This document shows, in pieces, positions 22,691 to 34,570 of a stretch of DNA of 64,000 bases. The stretch covers positions 8,447,349 to 8,511,348 of the forward strand of contig CM038918.1 of NCBI GenBank assembly GCA_021904315.1, in the 5' to 3' direction. Both the position numbers and the translations under genes were made by a program. The notes under the pieces are model-generated. The model searched no databases. It worked only from the letters and a program-made list of their open reading frames with translations, and was not told the origin of the DNA. Position 1 is the stretch's first letter, and every line of letters begins with the position of its first letter. Source of the DNA: Sphagnum magellanicum (Eukaryota > Streptophyta > Sphagnopsida > Sphagnales > Sphagnaceae).

Positions 22691-23399
22691 TAATTTGTAA
22701 AAAATAGTTTCTAATCTAATTAGTGAATATGGTGTTCAAAAATAATTTGACATTAAACTTTTAATATACTATGTACTTTCAATGCAAAAATTGAAAATAC
22801 TTAAATATATTTTAAACTTCCATTAACCAAACAAAGTAAAAAAATCAATATTTCATCCACTTGCATCTTTTTTTTTGCAAAATGAATATCTATTTGTATT
22901 TATTTGTATTTTTAGACATCTATTTAAATATTTATGTAACATGTGGCTCTTCATTATTATTGTCATAAAGTCAAATAGCATGTTCATATTGATTAGTGAA
23001 ATAAACAATCTTTTGAAGTTTAATACATCAACACATGGAAGGGCTACTTTTCATTATGTTGGGAAGGATCACAAATATATATACTTGATTTTACTTTCAT
23101 GCATTGTAATTTGTCCAAAAGATCTTTTTCATATAAGTGCCCCAAAGTTGCCAAATTTCAAGGAAACCACATTGATATCACCATATTTAAACCATAGGTT
23201 CTTGGTCACTAATAAATATAGGGGGGTTTCCAAAAATAAATAAATAAATAAAAGCTCTAACATGCAATCAAATTTGTCTAAATCCTTTTGTCAATGATTA
23301 CTAGCCCACTTATTTGACAAATTTGATAATAAAAACCTCCAATCACAATGTGACAAAAAAATGATTCTAGATCTATATAAAATTACCAATGACAAAAAT

Positions 23400-24110
23400 T
23401 ACTCAAAATGAAATAACTTTTACATCATAGGTTTAAAATTTACAAAATCATTGAACAATACATCGATATTCATGGAAGGTTTTCCACTGATTCCAAGAAC
23501 ACGCCCACTTTCCCTACAAATTTTAATTGTTGAATAATGAAAATGCTTAAAATTCAATAACTCATGCATTATAAATGTAAACATTACAAAATCACCCAAG
23601 TGTAGCACTCATAGAAGGTTTTCCAATGCTACCAATTAGAACACAACTAAGGGCCCCATAGTTTGCAAGATTTCAACATGACAAAACAAACAAGAAACCT
23701 TCTTCAATAATAAGACTAATATGGCTTGTGTCAATGGCCCAAGTGTGAACATGTTGCACAACTAATTTATTTTTCCAAATCCAATTTTTATGATTTAAAA
23801 GAATTTTGAATGAAAACAATTACTCAAATTCCAATATATCCCCCCACCTTAAGTCTAAAAATTATGAAATCGCCTTCAAGAAATTCATTCGTCAAAGGCT
23901 TTCCAATAATATCAAAAGTTTCTCCCAATTTCCCTAAACTTTTTAATTTCATTTTGTTCAATTTTCTTTGACAAAATTATTCAATATTCAATCATTCTTG
24001 CAACATAGGTCTAAATGTGACAAAACCACCTCAATGTACCCCTACTCTTCAAGTCTTTGAAGGGTTTCCAACAATATCAAGAGTACAATGGGGCCTACCT
24101 TGATTTACAA
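23400..24110 (+). repeat. Cluster of a recurrent 'AAATCACC' motif, four degenerate copies
   Basis: Each copy reads approximately 'cataggtttaaa..ttacaaaatcacc', then a 'gtg.acc..tactc'-like part and 'gaaggttttccaatgatacca'. Copies centre on about 23,440, 23,590, 23,865 and 24,025. Related single copies occur near 21,640 (inside the TIR element), 14,540, and inverted near 11,880 and 46,890. Repeated at this density it looks like a domain of one ancient element family. Confidence 0.55.
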
Positions 24111-25863
24111 ACAAAACAAACAAACTACCTTCCTTGATTTAGATAAATTTACATGTTCAATATTTCATGATCCATTCTTACTTTTTTTGTGTAGGATTTA
24201 CATGACATACGACTACCTTGGAGCCAACATCATCTTGCAAGGTACCATCAAACCATGAGTTCTAGCCATTATGTCATTGAGTTCATTCTTTCATCATAAA
24301 CTTTTATGGCCAAACAAGATGGTTGTATGTACAAGGAACAATTGGATAAATCGTAGTTAAAAAGGTGTTATGAAACCCACATCTTTTATAAATGAGTGAT
24401 ATAATGCCTCACTTATCCCATAATCAAATTCAATGTACTTTTGAATCACATTGTTATTTTCAATACAACATTGACACATTGATGTCACATTTTATTTCTC
24501 AGAGCACCAAGTTCACAACCCTGTGTTCTCCAACCTTTCCTTCCTCCTAACAACAACAATAAATACATTCAAGGAGTTGTTTTCATAATATTGCAAACAC
24601 ATCTAAATGCAACAAATTTGTTCATGGGAGCATCATAAACATGCATTTTTAAAAAATGAAAGAAAAGGAAAGGGTGGAGATGTGATTTACAACTAATTAA
24701 TGCAACATCAATTCCCCTCTTGAACATCATCATTTTCTAATTTTCAACCAATTACAATATGAAATTGCCAAATGAATGTTGATTGAAATTTTACAAATTT
24801 TAATTTATCCAATGAATATTGAAAAAATCATCATGTGAATGTATCAAACAAACTAATGATTGAAACTTACAAGATTTAATCTCCCAAATGATATTAGAAA
24901 ATTTGTGACATGAAAATGGAAACTAACCCTTCATGAATCATGAATCAATAATTATATTTAGTTGATGTCAAATGAAACTTTGAGATTTTGAAGTATATCT
25001 ACAAGTGCTAAACATTACAACTGGTTTGGGGCAAGTATCTTTTTCTAATAATACTAGGTTTTAAAATAATATTTTCTAAGAACTAATCAATTCCAAATTT
25101 TTAATTTTAGGTTCTTTTTCAAAGTTATTCATGTCCAAGTTTTTGAAAACTAAGGTTGAGTGAATTTGAAGCAAGGACAAAGGTTTGTATTAATGTCCAA
25201 TAAATTAATGATTTTTTAACAAATACTTGAATAATATATTCACAAGTTATTTAACAAATACCTTATCAACCATGACCCAAGTTTTTCACCAAAAAACCCC
25301 CCAATTCATAAACTCTAAACCAAAAAGTTCTCAAAGGTTACATGAATTTTTTTACAACTTTTACTATATCTAAACCAAAAAATTAATTCAAATAGTGAAG
25401 CATCAAAATGAATGTCTTCTATCTATTTTGTGAGTTTTTAGTAATTTCCCTTTTGTTCTATGATGTTCTACTTTCGGCCCCTTTGATTCACATCCCTAAA
25501 TTTGACAACAACATATTAAAAACATAAAACACTAACCACAGATAAACCAAATGACACATAACCTTAAACCCACACAAGAAATAAGATTTGCGTAACAAAC
25601 AAGACACACAACAAAAATAAAAGATGATTGAAAACACAAAACACATGCAAGACACAATACCCAAAAGGCACACAAGGCATAAGATCCATAAATCACATAC
25701 AACTAAAAAAACACATGTCACATAAAATTTTCACAACAAAGCACACTTGCAATTTTCACACACAAAACAAACATGCACATGTAGGATTACAGACTAATAG
25801 AAGGTAGTTTTTCCCTCAAAACATCTACACACTCATTGAAGATAAAACACAAACACCTAAAAG

Positions 25864-26195
25864 ACACAACATAAACACCCACCATCATATCTATCTAGCA
25901 AAGGTTGTAAGGAAAAAAAATGATGGAAAGTGGCACTAGTTATGGTTCACTTGGAACTAGCCAATTTTGCCATAAAGACACAACAAAAATACCAACCACC
26001 CATATATCTAATAAAGCCTGCAAGAAAAGAAAGTGGAAAAAACGACACATATTATGATTCATTTTGAATTAACTAGTTTTGTCATGGAAGACATGATATA
26101 AACACACAATAGTTTAGCAAAGCTTGCAAGAAAAAGAAGTTGCAAAACATGGTGCCAATTGTGGTTCATTTAGAATGGGCTAGTTTTACCTTCAA
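25864..26195 (+). repeat. Three-copy tandem repeat, unit about 105-114 bp
   Basis: Units at 25,864-25,977, 25,978-26,090 and 26,091-26,195. Each starts 'acac/acatga..aaa' and carries 'gcaa(a/g)..tg.aag.aaa'. Each then has 'tatg/gtggttca.tt.gaa', and ends 'ctagttttgccat..aag' or a variant. Diverged, non-coding. Confidence 0.75.
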
Positions 26196-28209
26196 GTCAC
26201 ACAATAAGTCCATGACAAGCCACACACACACAAATGAAAATTAATACACAACACAATACACATCAAAACATTATACATAATGAAATTTCAAAACATGTAA
26301 CCCAATCACAATTTAAAGTCATGAAAAAACTGCCCATAAACCCTAAAAGCAAGTTCATTTAATCATATGTAACCAAACAATAACAAATCATTACAAGCTA
26401 GAATGCACTAATTTTCAACATAAGAATTATCCTTAATAATAAAAATATATAATGTATTTTGATTGTGACAACAATGTGACATTGTTAAATGCCCATATTT
26501 CAAGTTTTTAAAATCATATTTTTCAAAAGTGACTAATGATTGCCCTTTAATGCATCCCATTTGGAAAGAAAAATTAATTTCATAAAATTCACATTGTAAT
26601 GGACTTCACCATTTTCCTTTAATTATGGTATTTTTAATTGTCCCCCATTTGGTGTAAAACATTATTTTGTGAATAATAAAATATTCTACCTAATTAGATT
26701 ACATAAAAATCATATGATTGAATCCTTTTTTCTAAAATTATAAAAAGAATTTGACATGGGACACATTATCATCCAAAGGGTGCAAAACAATGTCATGTTA
26801 CATTAAAAAATGGGTCATTCAAGCTTGCAATTAACCTAACCACCATCAATAGAAACACTAAAAAACTAACAACTCTTTAATCCTCAATCTTCAACTACAT
26901 ATCACCATCAACCATTAATAGACTTCAACATAGCACCATTAAAAAAACATAGATTTCAGCCACATGTACATTTTTTTTTTAAACATAAGAAGATCAAAAC
27001 CAAAATGCCTCCTAAAGCACATCATGCAAATCCAAAAATTCTTCACATTCCACTTGATTTTCAAATTCACTATTTAATTCCTTTGCCAAATTTAATTTTG
27101 CCTCAAACATAGATGCAAGGTTAATATATTCAAATAGTCAATTTATGAATTGAATGGTCAATTTTTGTTGACAAAAATTAACTTGTTCAAATTATCAATT
27201 TGAAATTTGGATCTACAAAAAGCAACAATAAATTCACAATCGAAAAAATGTGTTATGTCTCAATTTGGCAAGCCAAGATGCTAACAATTTGTCACACTAA
27301 TATAACAATGGTAAGAAACTTATGTTTTCTTTTGTGCCACTAATATAAGGCACATTTACATCATTTTGCATCAATAAGATAAGAACAAAATCTAACAAGT
27401 TTTTTTGACATAATGTTTTTATAAATGTTTGCACCAATTTGTGTTTTCTAAACCAAAACTTCAAAACCTAGTTATAATTTAAGTTTGTCAATTTCTAAAG
27501 ATTTACTAAGCATCAATAATTTGTATGTTTCAATTAGTAAAAGCAATAACATCTTTTGGCCATATTACAACAACAATAATGGCAACATTATCACAACCCA
27601 CAAAAATGTTGACCAAGCACATGTTTTTAAACCTTGCATCAAAAATTAATGCCAACATTTTATTTTTCATGTCAAATGCACACAAAAAATAAAGAAAGGA
27701 TAAGAACCTCCAATACTTGTTTCATGAGAATCATGAGTTCCTATAATTCATGATCCAAATAATATTCTTCAACTAGGCTATTGAGAACACAAGGAAATGA
27801 AATTTCTTCCCAAATTTCTCAACAAAGTTGATACCATAAATTGCAAAGCATATATGAGCAATCAATATTGCAATTTTAATTCATAACACATCCAATCACC
27901 ACTAGTGACAAAACTCTCACCATGGCATCACAAATTAAGTAGTTCCTTGGAGTGGGTATATGATTTTGTAGTATTATAATTTATTTATTACAACATAATG
28001 TAATGGCACTCTAAAAAATTAAATCATTCCAAAACAATAATACCTAATTTTTGAACCTACAATCAACAATAAAATTTAAATTGAACACAACCATGAACCA
28101 CAACATATATAACATGTGTGTCTTTTTTTTGGAAAAGAAAACATAATAATTAGATTTTTAAAAAAATAAATCAGAATAATAAAATTTAACAATAGTCAAA
28201 TTTTCACAA

Positions 28210-28990
28210 AAAATAACAATTATATTGGGTTTATTAGTCTTCACAAACATGTTTAATTTTCAGACCTTAATTAGAATTATTCCAAGTTTTATCCCATGTT
28301 TTCTTGCCCTTGCCAAAAAAATTTGGCCACAGAATGCATTTCGGATGTCAATTTAATCAAATTTTATAGATGCATAATTCAAGCCATTTTGTTATTTGTA
28401 ATAGCATATTAACATGTCTTTGAAAGTGCATTCCTAAAGCATGAACCATCAAATGGCTCCAATATGACATCATTGAATTCAAAGCACTTACATAAATTGA
28501 ACCTCTCATCCTTCACATAATCAATAATCTTTTCATTGTGTCAAAACATGACTTTCATGATTACATTCATACGACTATAGAATCAAATAGGACCCATTAT
28601 TTATGTCATTTTGACATATGTGATTACAAAAATGGCATAAACAATAGGTTCAATTCAATTACAATCATATTTTGATAGTCATGAAATTAACGTTTTGACA
28701 TAATGTTTAAATCAACTAAAACCTTTCCAAAAGTTGTTATAATTTTGAAACCATAATTGTTTCAATGGCGTTTGTCACCTCTATTAAACCCATAATGAGA
28801 TGTTTTATTTTTGAATCGCATGAAAAAATAATAATAATAACTAAAAAGACATCATGCACCTCTTTTGACATCCATAGATCAAATGTGCATGTGACTAATA
28901 GGTAATTAACCAATGCATTCTTCAAATATGTCACCATGTAAGCTCGATGTAAGAAGCTCAAGGCGCATGATTTTTACATTAAACTTGGGA
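28210..28990 (-). pseudogene. Decayed hAT-like transposase
   Basis: Minus-strand fragments resemble plant hAT-superfamily (BED-finger type) transposases common in non-flowering plants. At 28961-28737 the block TCTFDLWMSKEVHDVF is followed by a hydrophobic stretch and GLIEVTNAIET. This fits the family pattern FDLWMS..HDVF..V..F...H...GL.E. After frame loss, EPFDGSCFRNALSKTC is readable near 28,445-28,400, then a short ASIK and GIKLG remnant to about 28,210. Multiple stops and shifts separate these, so it cannot encode an enzyme. No terminal inverted repeats or 8-bp duplication were located. Confidence 0.7.
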
Positions 28991-28999
28991 TTTTTATGT

Positions 29000-31900
29000 T
29001 GGGAATGGGTTTTTTATATCAAACCCATATTTTTTAGTAACAAGAAAAGGTTAGCTAAGGCTCAAGGATTAGTGCTGAGGATATTGTCATACACTTGGGG
29101 CTGGATTAGTCCCTTTGTTTTCAAGCACCTTCAGATTTTTTGACTAAGGACACAAGCATGCCTTTTGGCATGGTCTTGGGTTTCTTAAACTAGGGATGAA
29201 CTTGTTTTGGTTTATTTTGTGAAGTCTCAAGTTTTTTGGACATAAGATCAAGGTGGTTTGAACATCATAAAAATGGGCTTGGGCTTTTTGCATTGGGGAC
29301 AAGCTTATTTAGGTCATTTTGATGAAGTATTGACGTTCTTAGACATGGGCCTAGGCCTTTTGAACTATCCATGTCATCTTGGTCAAAAACTTTAAACATA
29401 AGTTAAGTAAAGCCAACATTTTTCATGTAAATGAAAAATTGCAATACAAATGAAATCATATGCATTATATATTTATTAAATGACAAAAATAAAATATATC
29501 AAATTGTTAATGACCCAAGGTTAGATATGCATACAAGCATGACAATGTCCTTGTTTCTTTTGGGGGAAAAAACTAATACACTAACCCATCCCACCCACAT
29601 GCAACTTTTGCCTCTTTATAAACCCTAGTAGTTTTTTTTTATTTCTTTTATTGGATGGGTGTGGAGAGGGAGTTGGGTGAAGTGGGAGCTTGAGTTTTTT
29701 TTTGACAATTTAGCATGGTTTCATCATTAAATGATCTTTTAATTTTGTTCTAAATTTTTTTCATCACTTAATTGGAAAAAATAATGCGTCCATATGAACT
29801 TTAAAATCTTCATAAGCAAAAACCCCTTAACCAAAAACAACATCATTTCTTCCAAAAAACCCAATCGATTCTGCATCATCTTTTTAAATTTAAATAAATA
29901 AATAAATAGCACTTAAAGATATATTTCCCCATATTTTGTTCAACTAATGATTGAAAAAAACTTTTGGGCAACTATTTAGATCTTATTGAATTTTTTTTCA
30001 ATAAAGTACCTTGCTCAACATGTTATTTCATGGTTATTAAACCATTAGATTTATGGTAAGCAATTAAGCCTCTCTAACATCCGGTGCACAAAGCCAAAAA
30101 TTTTAAACCCACGACATCATTATGATAAACAATACATCTCACGATTTGATTTGAAACAATTACACTAGTTTATTATTATTTACCTTTTTAAAACCTATGT
30201 GGTTAAACTATGGTTATGTAACTTCCAAAACCTTTTGTTAAGTGCATTCATGGTTAGGGTACTACAATATAAACCATGACACCCATTTGTTTTATGTTTT
30301 AAATCCTAAAGGAAAAACTCAACAAAATGAATATTCTAATATGTTAAACAATGAAAAGGGGATATGTATGTTTAAGTTTTCAACCAATAAGTGTTATAAT
30401 GAATGATTCAAATCAATTAAACAAATTTTGAATCTCATATTCAAATATTAACCGAAAAGGAATGCAAGATTGCTTAAACAGTCCAAATGGCATACTTACA
30501 TTTAAAGTGCCAAAAATTGATTAAAAATATCATTTTATTTTTTTTGCACCCACATTTCTTATACTTCTTTCCAAACCTATGGGTTGTAAATTTGTAATTA
30601 AAAAAATTAATTTGATTGTCCTTATTAATGTATCCATTTTATATAAAATCCAAGATTTTAGCATTAATTCCACAAATTTTGGTGATTAATCATATTAAAA
30701 ATTTGCGCCATCACATAAAAAATATTTTATTGAATTTGTGATTAAAATATGGAGGAATTTGAACAAATATTGTTAGTTTTAATGAGTCCTTTTCGATAAA
30801 ATTGCAATTGAAACATAATTCCTGAATCATTTTTCAAGACACTTAAAAACATGTTTTAATCATCTGAATTACAAAAAAATGCCACCATTTTAATCAATAA
30901 ATATGTGAGTATCTAATTTTAAAAATAATCTACCAAATAAATTATTTGGTAAATGTAATGGTCATTCAAAGTAATGTTTTCACAGTGATTTTGAAGTGAG
31001 ACAATCCTTTTTTGTACCCCAACAATGAATGTACCCTACTTTTGCATATTCTCCAAGTGCATTTTAGATATGTGTGGTTCATCAATAGCAATAATTAGTT
31101 TTCCACCTCGCTACCCCTACACCATGTTGTCAACATTGTAACTATTGTCATATCTTGCAAAAACAACTTAAAAGATGTCCTCATTAAAACTAAAATCATG
31201 AGGATTCATAATGGGAGATTAAAACAAAATGAGTCTTTCAATTTCTAAGCAATAACCACACGATGGGAAGAAGCAAAACAACAAACAACCAACTAAATGC
31301 AAATGTTGGATTATGAAAAGGTTTGAATGAAAAAAAAAATTATAACAATGAAAGATTTAAAGGACAAAGGTTAAAGTTTAAGGTTTAAAAAAGGTGACAA
31401 AATGAAACACATGAAAATTCTCCTTCCACCCAAGAATTTTCATTCCACCCACAATTTTTCAATGTGCTTTAAAGCACAAACAAAGCATAAACAATGAACT
31501 ATACCCTAGGAAGCAAGGCTTCGTCAATCAATGAAAAATAACATGTATAAATTTAATGCATGGCAAATGACAAAATTATTCATACACCTTTAATGCAAAA
31601 TGAAATCTAACAAAAATTACTTAAACTTAGTGTCTAACAACAAAAAAATAAATCACAATGCTTAATAAAAGGCAACAAAACATAGGCACAAAACTCGTTT
31701 AAAAACATTTTAAAAACAAAAAAAAATCAATTTTTACAAAAATCAACACTTAAAAAATGATAAACCTTGAAAATATTAAAACCTAAACCCATTGCTCACA
31801 CACATTAAAGAAAACACCCCCAAAAAAAAAAACAATAAGATAGTGGAAAACCACTTACCTTCATTTACTTTATTGACAAATGCATGTTGCACAATGAAAT

Positions 31901-32360
31901 CTTGATCTGCCACCACCAAAAAAACTTGATTCAACACTTATAACCAATAGCTTGCATTGATGTGTGCAATCGACAACAAATTGAAAAAAAACATAAAAAA
32001 TAAAAATGCAACAAACAATTAAAACATAAAGACATTGCAAATTGCAAAAACAGCACAAGAAAAAAATGGCATATAACCCTATACTACAACAAGCCCCAAC
32101 CCTGATTGAAAATTCCTTCAAATCTTACAAAAGTTATATACTAAAGCTTTAGGTTGACATTCTTCACCAATTTTCCCCATTAGGTTGGATCTAGTTCAAA
32201 ATATTCAAATATTTAACAATGACGAATATGAAATAAGGGCAAGTATTAGAATTCCTAAATGGTCAACATAGGTTTTTTTTTTTTTAAATAACATCCAACT
32301 ACTATATATAACCAATCAAATACCCAACCAACACATCAAGCACTCCCAAGAAATCACTCA
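29000..32360. other. AT-rich intergenic sequence
   Basis: Nothing gene-like seen. Open frames are short and biased by AT-rich composition. There is a small local duplication near 31,412-31,470 ('cattccaccca') and long T runs (for example near 32,273-32,285). No family recognised. Confidence 0.6.
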
Positions 32361-32365
32361 ATGCA

Positions 32366-32433
32366 TGTTCATACCAATACTATTTTCAAAGCTTCATAAT
32401 GTTCATACCAATACTATTTTCAAAGCTTCATAG
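32366..32433 (+). repeat. Perfect 34-bp tandem duplication
   Basis: Two adjacent copies (32,366-32,399 and 32,400-32,433) beginning 'tgttcataccaatac' and ending 'caaagcttcata', essentially identical, so recent. Confidence 0.9.
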
Positions 32434-32744
32434 TTAGTTTGTATTTTGTTCCCACAAGATGATTTCACTCCCGGCACTAGACCACAAATCGTAGTTTATG
32501 TGGTCCCACAAGGATCCTAATATACTCAAAAGAACTTTTAATATGGTCAAACAAGGGTTGTAAAATCTAGACCTCAAATGCTTACATCGAGAGACTAAAT
32601 TAGTTGGGTTTGAAAAGCATTTGAAGGATGAAAAAAAAGCCAGCATTTATGAATTTGGGTACCTATCTTTAAACCGCCTCTGCTTTCTGAAGCTTTTAAA
32701 ACACCTCTGAATCACTCATATTGTCAAGACTACAGATGATATTT

Positions 32745-32892
32745 CATCTACATTGCAGTATTCCATTCCCAAAAGATTTCAACAGTTGTAAGGGGCAAAA
32801 GTATGATGCAGTGGTGCACATCTACATTGCAGTCTTCCATTCCCAAAAGATTTCAACAATTGCAAGGGGCAAAAGTAGGATGCAGTGGTGCA
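32745..32892 (+). repeat. 74-bp tandem duplication
   Basis: Copies 32,745-32,818 and 32,819-32,892, starting 'catctacattgcagt' and ending 'atgcagtggtg', with only a few differences. Non-coding; marks the change from AT desert to the more balanced sequence leading into RPN7. Confidence 0.92.
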
Positions 32893-33109
32893 CTTTTGTT
32901 ACTAGGTGCCTCTAGCTTACATGAATGAGATTTGCAGAAAAAAAACTCCTCAATAGCTCTTTGAGTGGAATCATTGTATGAGTTCCTGCAAAACCAAAAA
33001 CAAATACAACAAGACTGAGTGCAGTCAACCTTATGAGTTTCAGTCATAAATATCTAAGAAACTGCAGCAAAATCTCCGCAACAACAATTGGAAAGCAACA
33101 TGACAATAA

Positions 33110-33345
33110 GTGCAGTTGTAACTTGTAACCTTGTGAGAGTAACCGACACCTTCAGACCATCACCTTCATCATGAATTACTGTGACAAGCCACTATGGATA
33201 ACCACTGATTTCATCAGCTCCTCACAGTGGGTGTAGATAAGTATATAATAACCAGCCCAAAATTTGGGCAAAATACTGTACAAAACCTGCACACTGAGTT
33301 CCTGTTACATTGACAGAAGCAACCAGAAGGCTCAGTCATGTTGTG
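33110..33345 (+). repeat. Dispersed repeat family D, copy 1 (partner inverted in SF3A2 intron 5)
   Basis: Blocks 'cagaccatcaccttcatcat', 'gggtgt.gataag.atat' and 'accagcccaaaat.tgggcaa' recur in the same order on the opposite strand at 38,120-38,350. A more degenerate direct copy of the second half lies at about 33,660-33,760. Not coding; family unknown. Confidence 0.8.
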
Positions 33346-34274
33346 TGTCACTCACAAAGCATGAAAGCTTCATGATCATCATGAATGCCATTGACTGGCT
33401 GCCATGAAGTACTACCCAATGAGTGCCTGATAGCAGATTTTGATAACAACTGCCACAAGAATCAAGGAATCTCCATTACTCACAATCCAGCAAAGCTGGA
33501 ACAAGGTTGAAACTATTCCTTGAAGTCAAAGCAAGACTTCCAGATAAGGACTCAAGAACTGAGAAGAATGAAAACACAAAAGGGTAGAACTAAATCAAAG
33601 AACAACAAAACTGGCAGTATGAAGAACAGTGACATGAACAAATAATGGGTTTTGACAAGTACATAATAGTCTGCTCAAAAACTTAGAGCAAAAAATACCA
33701 TAGAAATATGTGTCCTGAGTTCCTGTCACATTTCTGGAAGCATTAGGAAGACATGTGTGCCAAATGTGTAAAAAATGGAATGTTGAGCAAAGCAATAGTG
33801 TGTACATCCCTACAATGCCATCTGTGTGACTCACTCCTTTCCACAAACTTAGCAATAATGATTCATATCCAACCACTGAAAGAAATCATGTGTCTCAAAA
33901 TTGCCAAGATCAGAGACCAAAAATCTACAAAAATACACTGAAATTTCGGCAGCTCCTAAAGTTTTAGCTTTTGCAGTACAGACTGCTATGCATACATCCC
34001 TCTGCTGCAATACAAAATTCATACTCACAATCATTACAACACAATCAGATAACAGTAATTGATAATCTGACCAAAGAATGAAAGCTTAACTGTTAAGCCC
34101 ATGGGATTAGGCAACAGAATTCACAACCAGACCAGAATCTTCCACCTCATAGAATACAATAGGCATATGTCATGGTTTTGAAATTTTTAGTTCCTATTTG
34201 CATAGAGTTCCTTACATGAATTGTTGAGAAAAACTAGGTCATATCATTCAATGGTTATATGGTCAGGGCTCTTC

Positions 34275-34396
34275 ACAATAGCCCATACTGAAACCCTAAT
34301 AGATCCATGGCAGTCGTTGTGCCCATCATACAATCTTTGCAATGGTCCATACTGAAACCCTAATAGATCCATGGTTGCGCCCATCATACAACCGCA
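34275..34396 (+). repeat. 65-bp tandem duplication downstream of RPN7
   Basis: Two copies starting at 34,275 and 34,340 share 'ccatactgaaaccctaatag' and 'cccatcatacaa', with a small indel. Located about 180 bases beyond the RPN7 stop, so possibly in its 3' UTR. Confidence 0.88.
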
Positions 34397-34570
34397 GAGC
34401 ACCAGCATGTGTGCATACCCACAGAATACGTTGCATTTTACTGCACACTTCATCTTCAACCTCCAATTGACAAAGAGTTATCTGGAGACGATGAAACTTG
34501 TGCTCAAGAGTCTGTGGTTTCAAAACCAGGAGAAAGATATGAAGCTCGCACTTGAGAGTAGTTTGTGGCT

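Larger units (their letters stand above)
22700..28200. other. AT-rich repeat desert
   Basis: No gene supported. The only long frames are low-complexity products of AT-rich or CA-rich sequence. It holds at least four copies of the recurrent motif (23,400-24,110) and a three-copy tandem repeat (25,864-26,195). The rest shows nothing recognisable. Confidence 0.6.

Noticed and set aside
22875-23243. 122-codon frame
   Set aside because: Phe/Ile/Leu/Lys-rich product of AT-rich DNA, no recognisable motif.
25488-25721. Cys/Val/Leu-rich minus-strand frame resembling a membrane protein
   Set aside because: Arises from a CA-rich low-complexity tract read on the opposite strand.
33595-33876. 93-codon minus-strand frame
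   Set aside because: Covers a degenerate copy of repeat family D; not conserved in the other copies.
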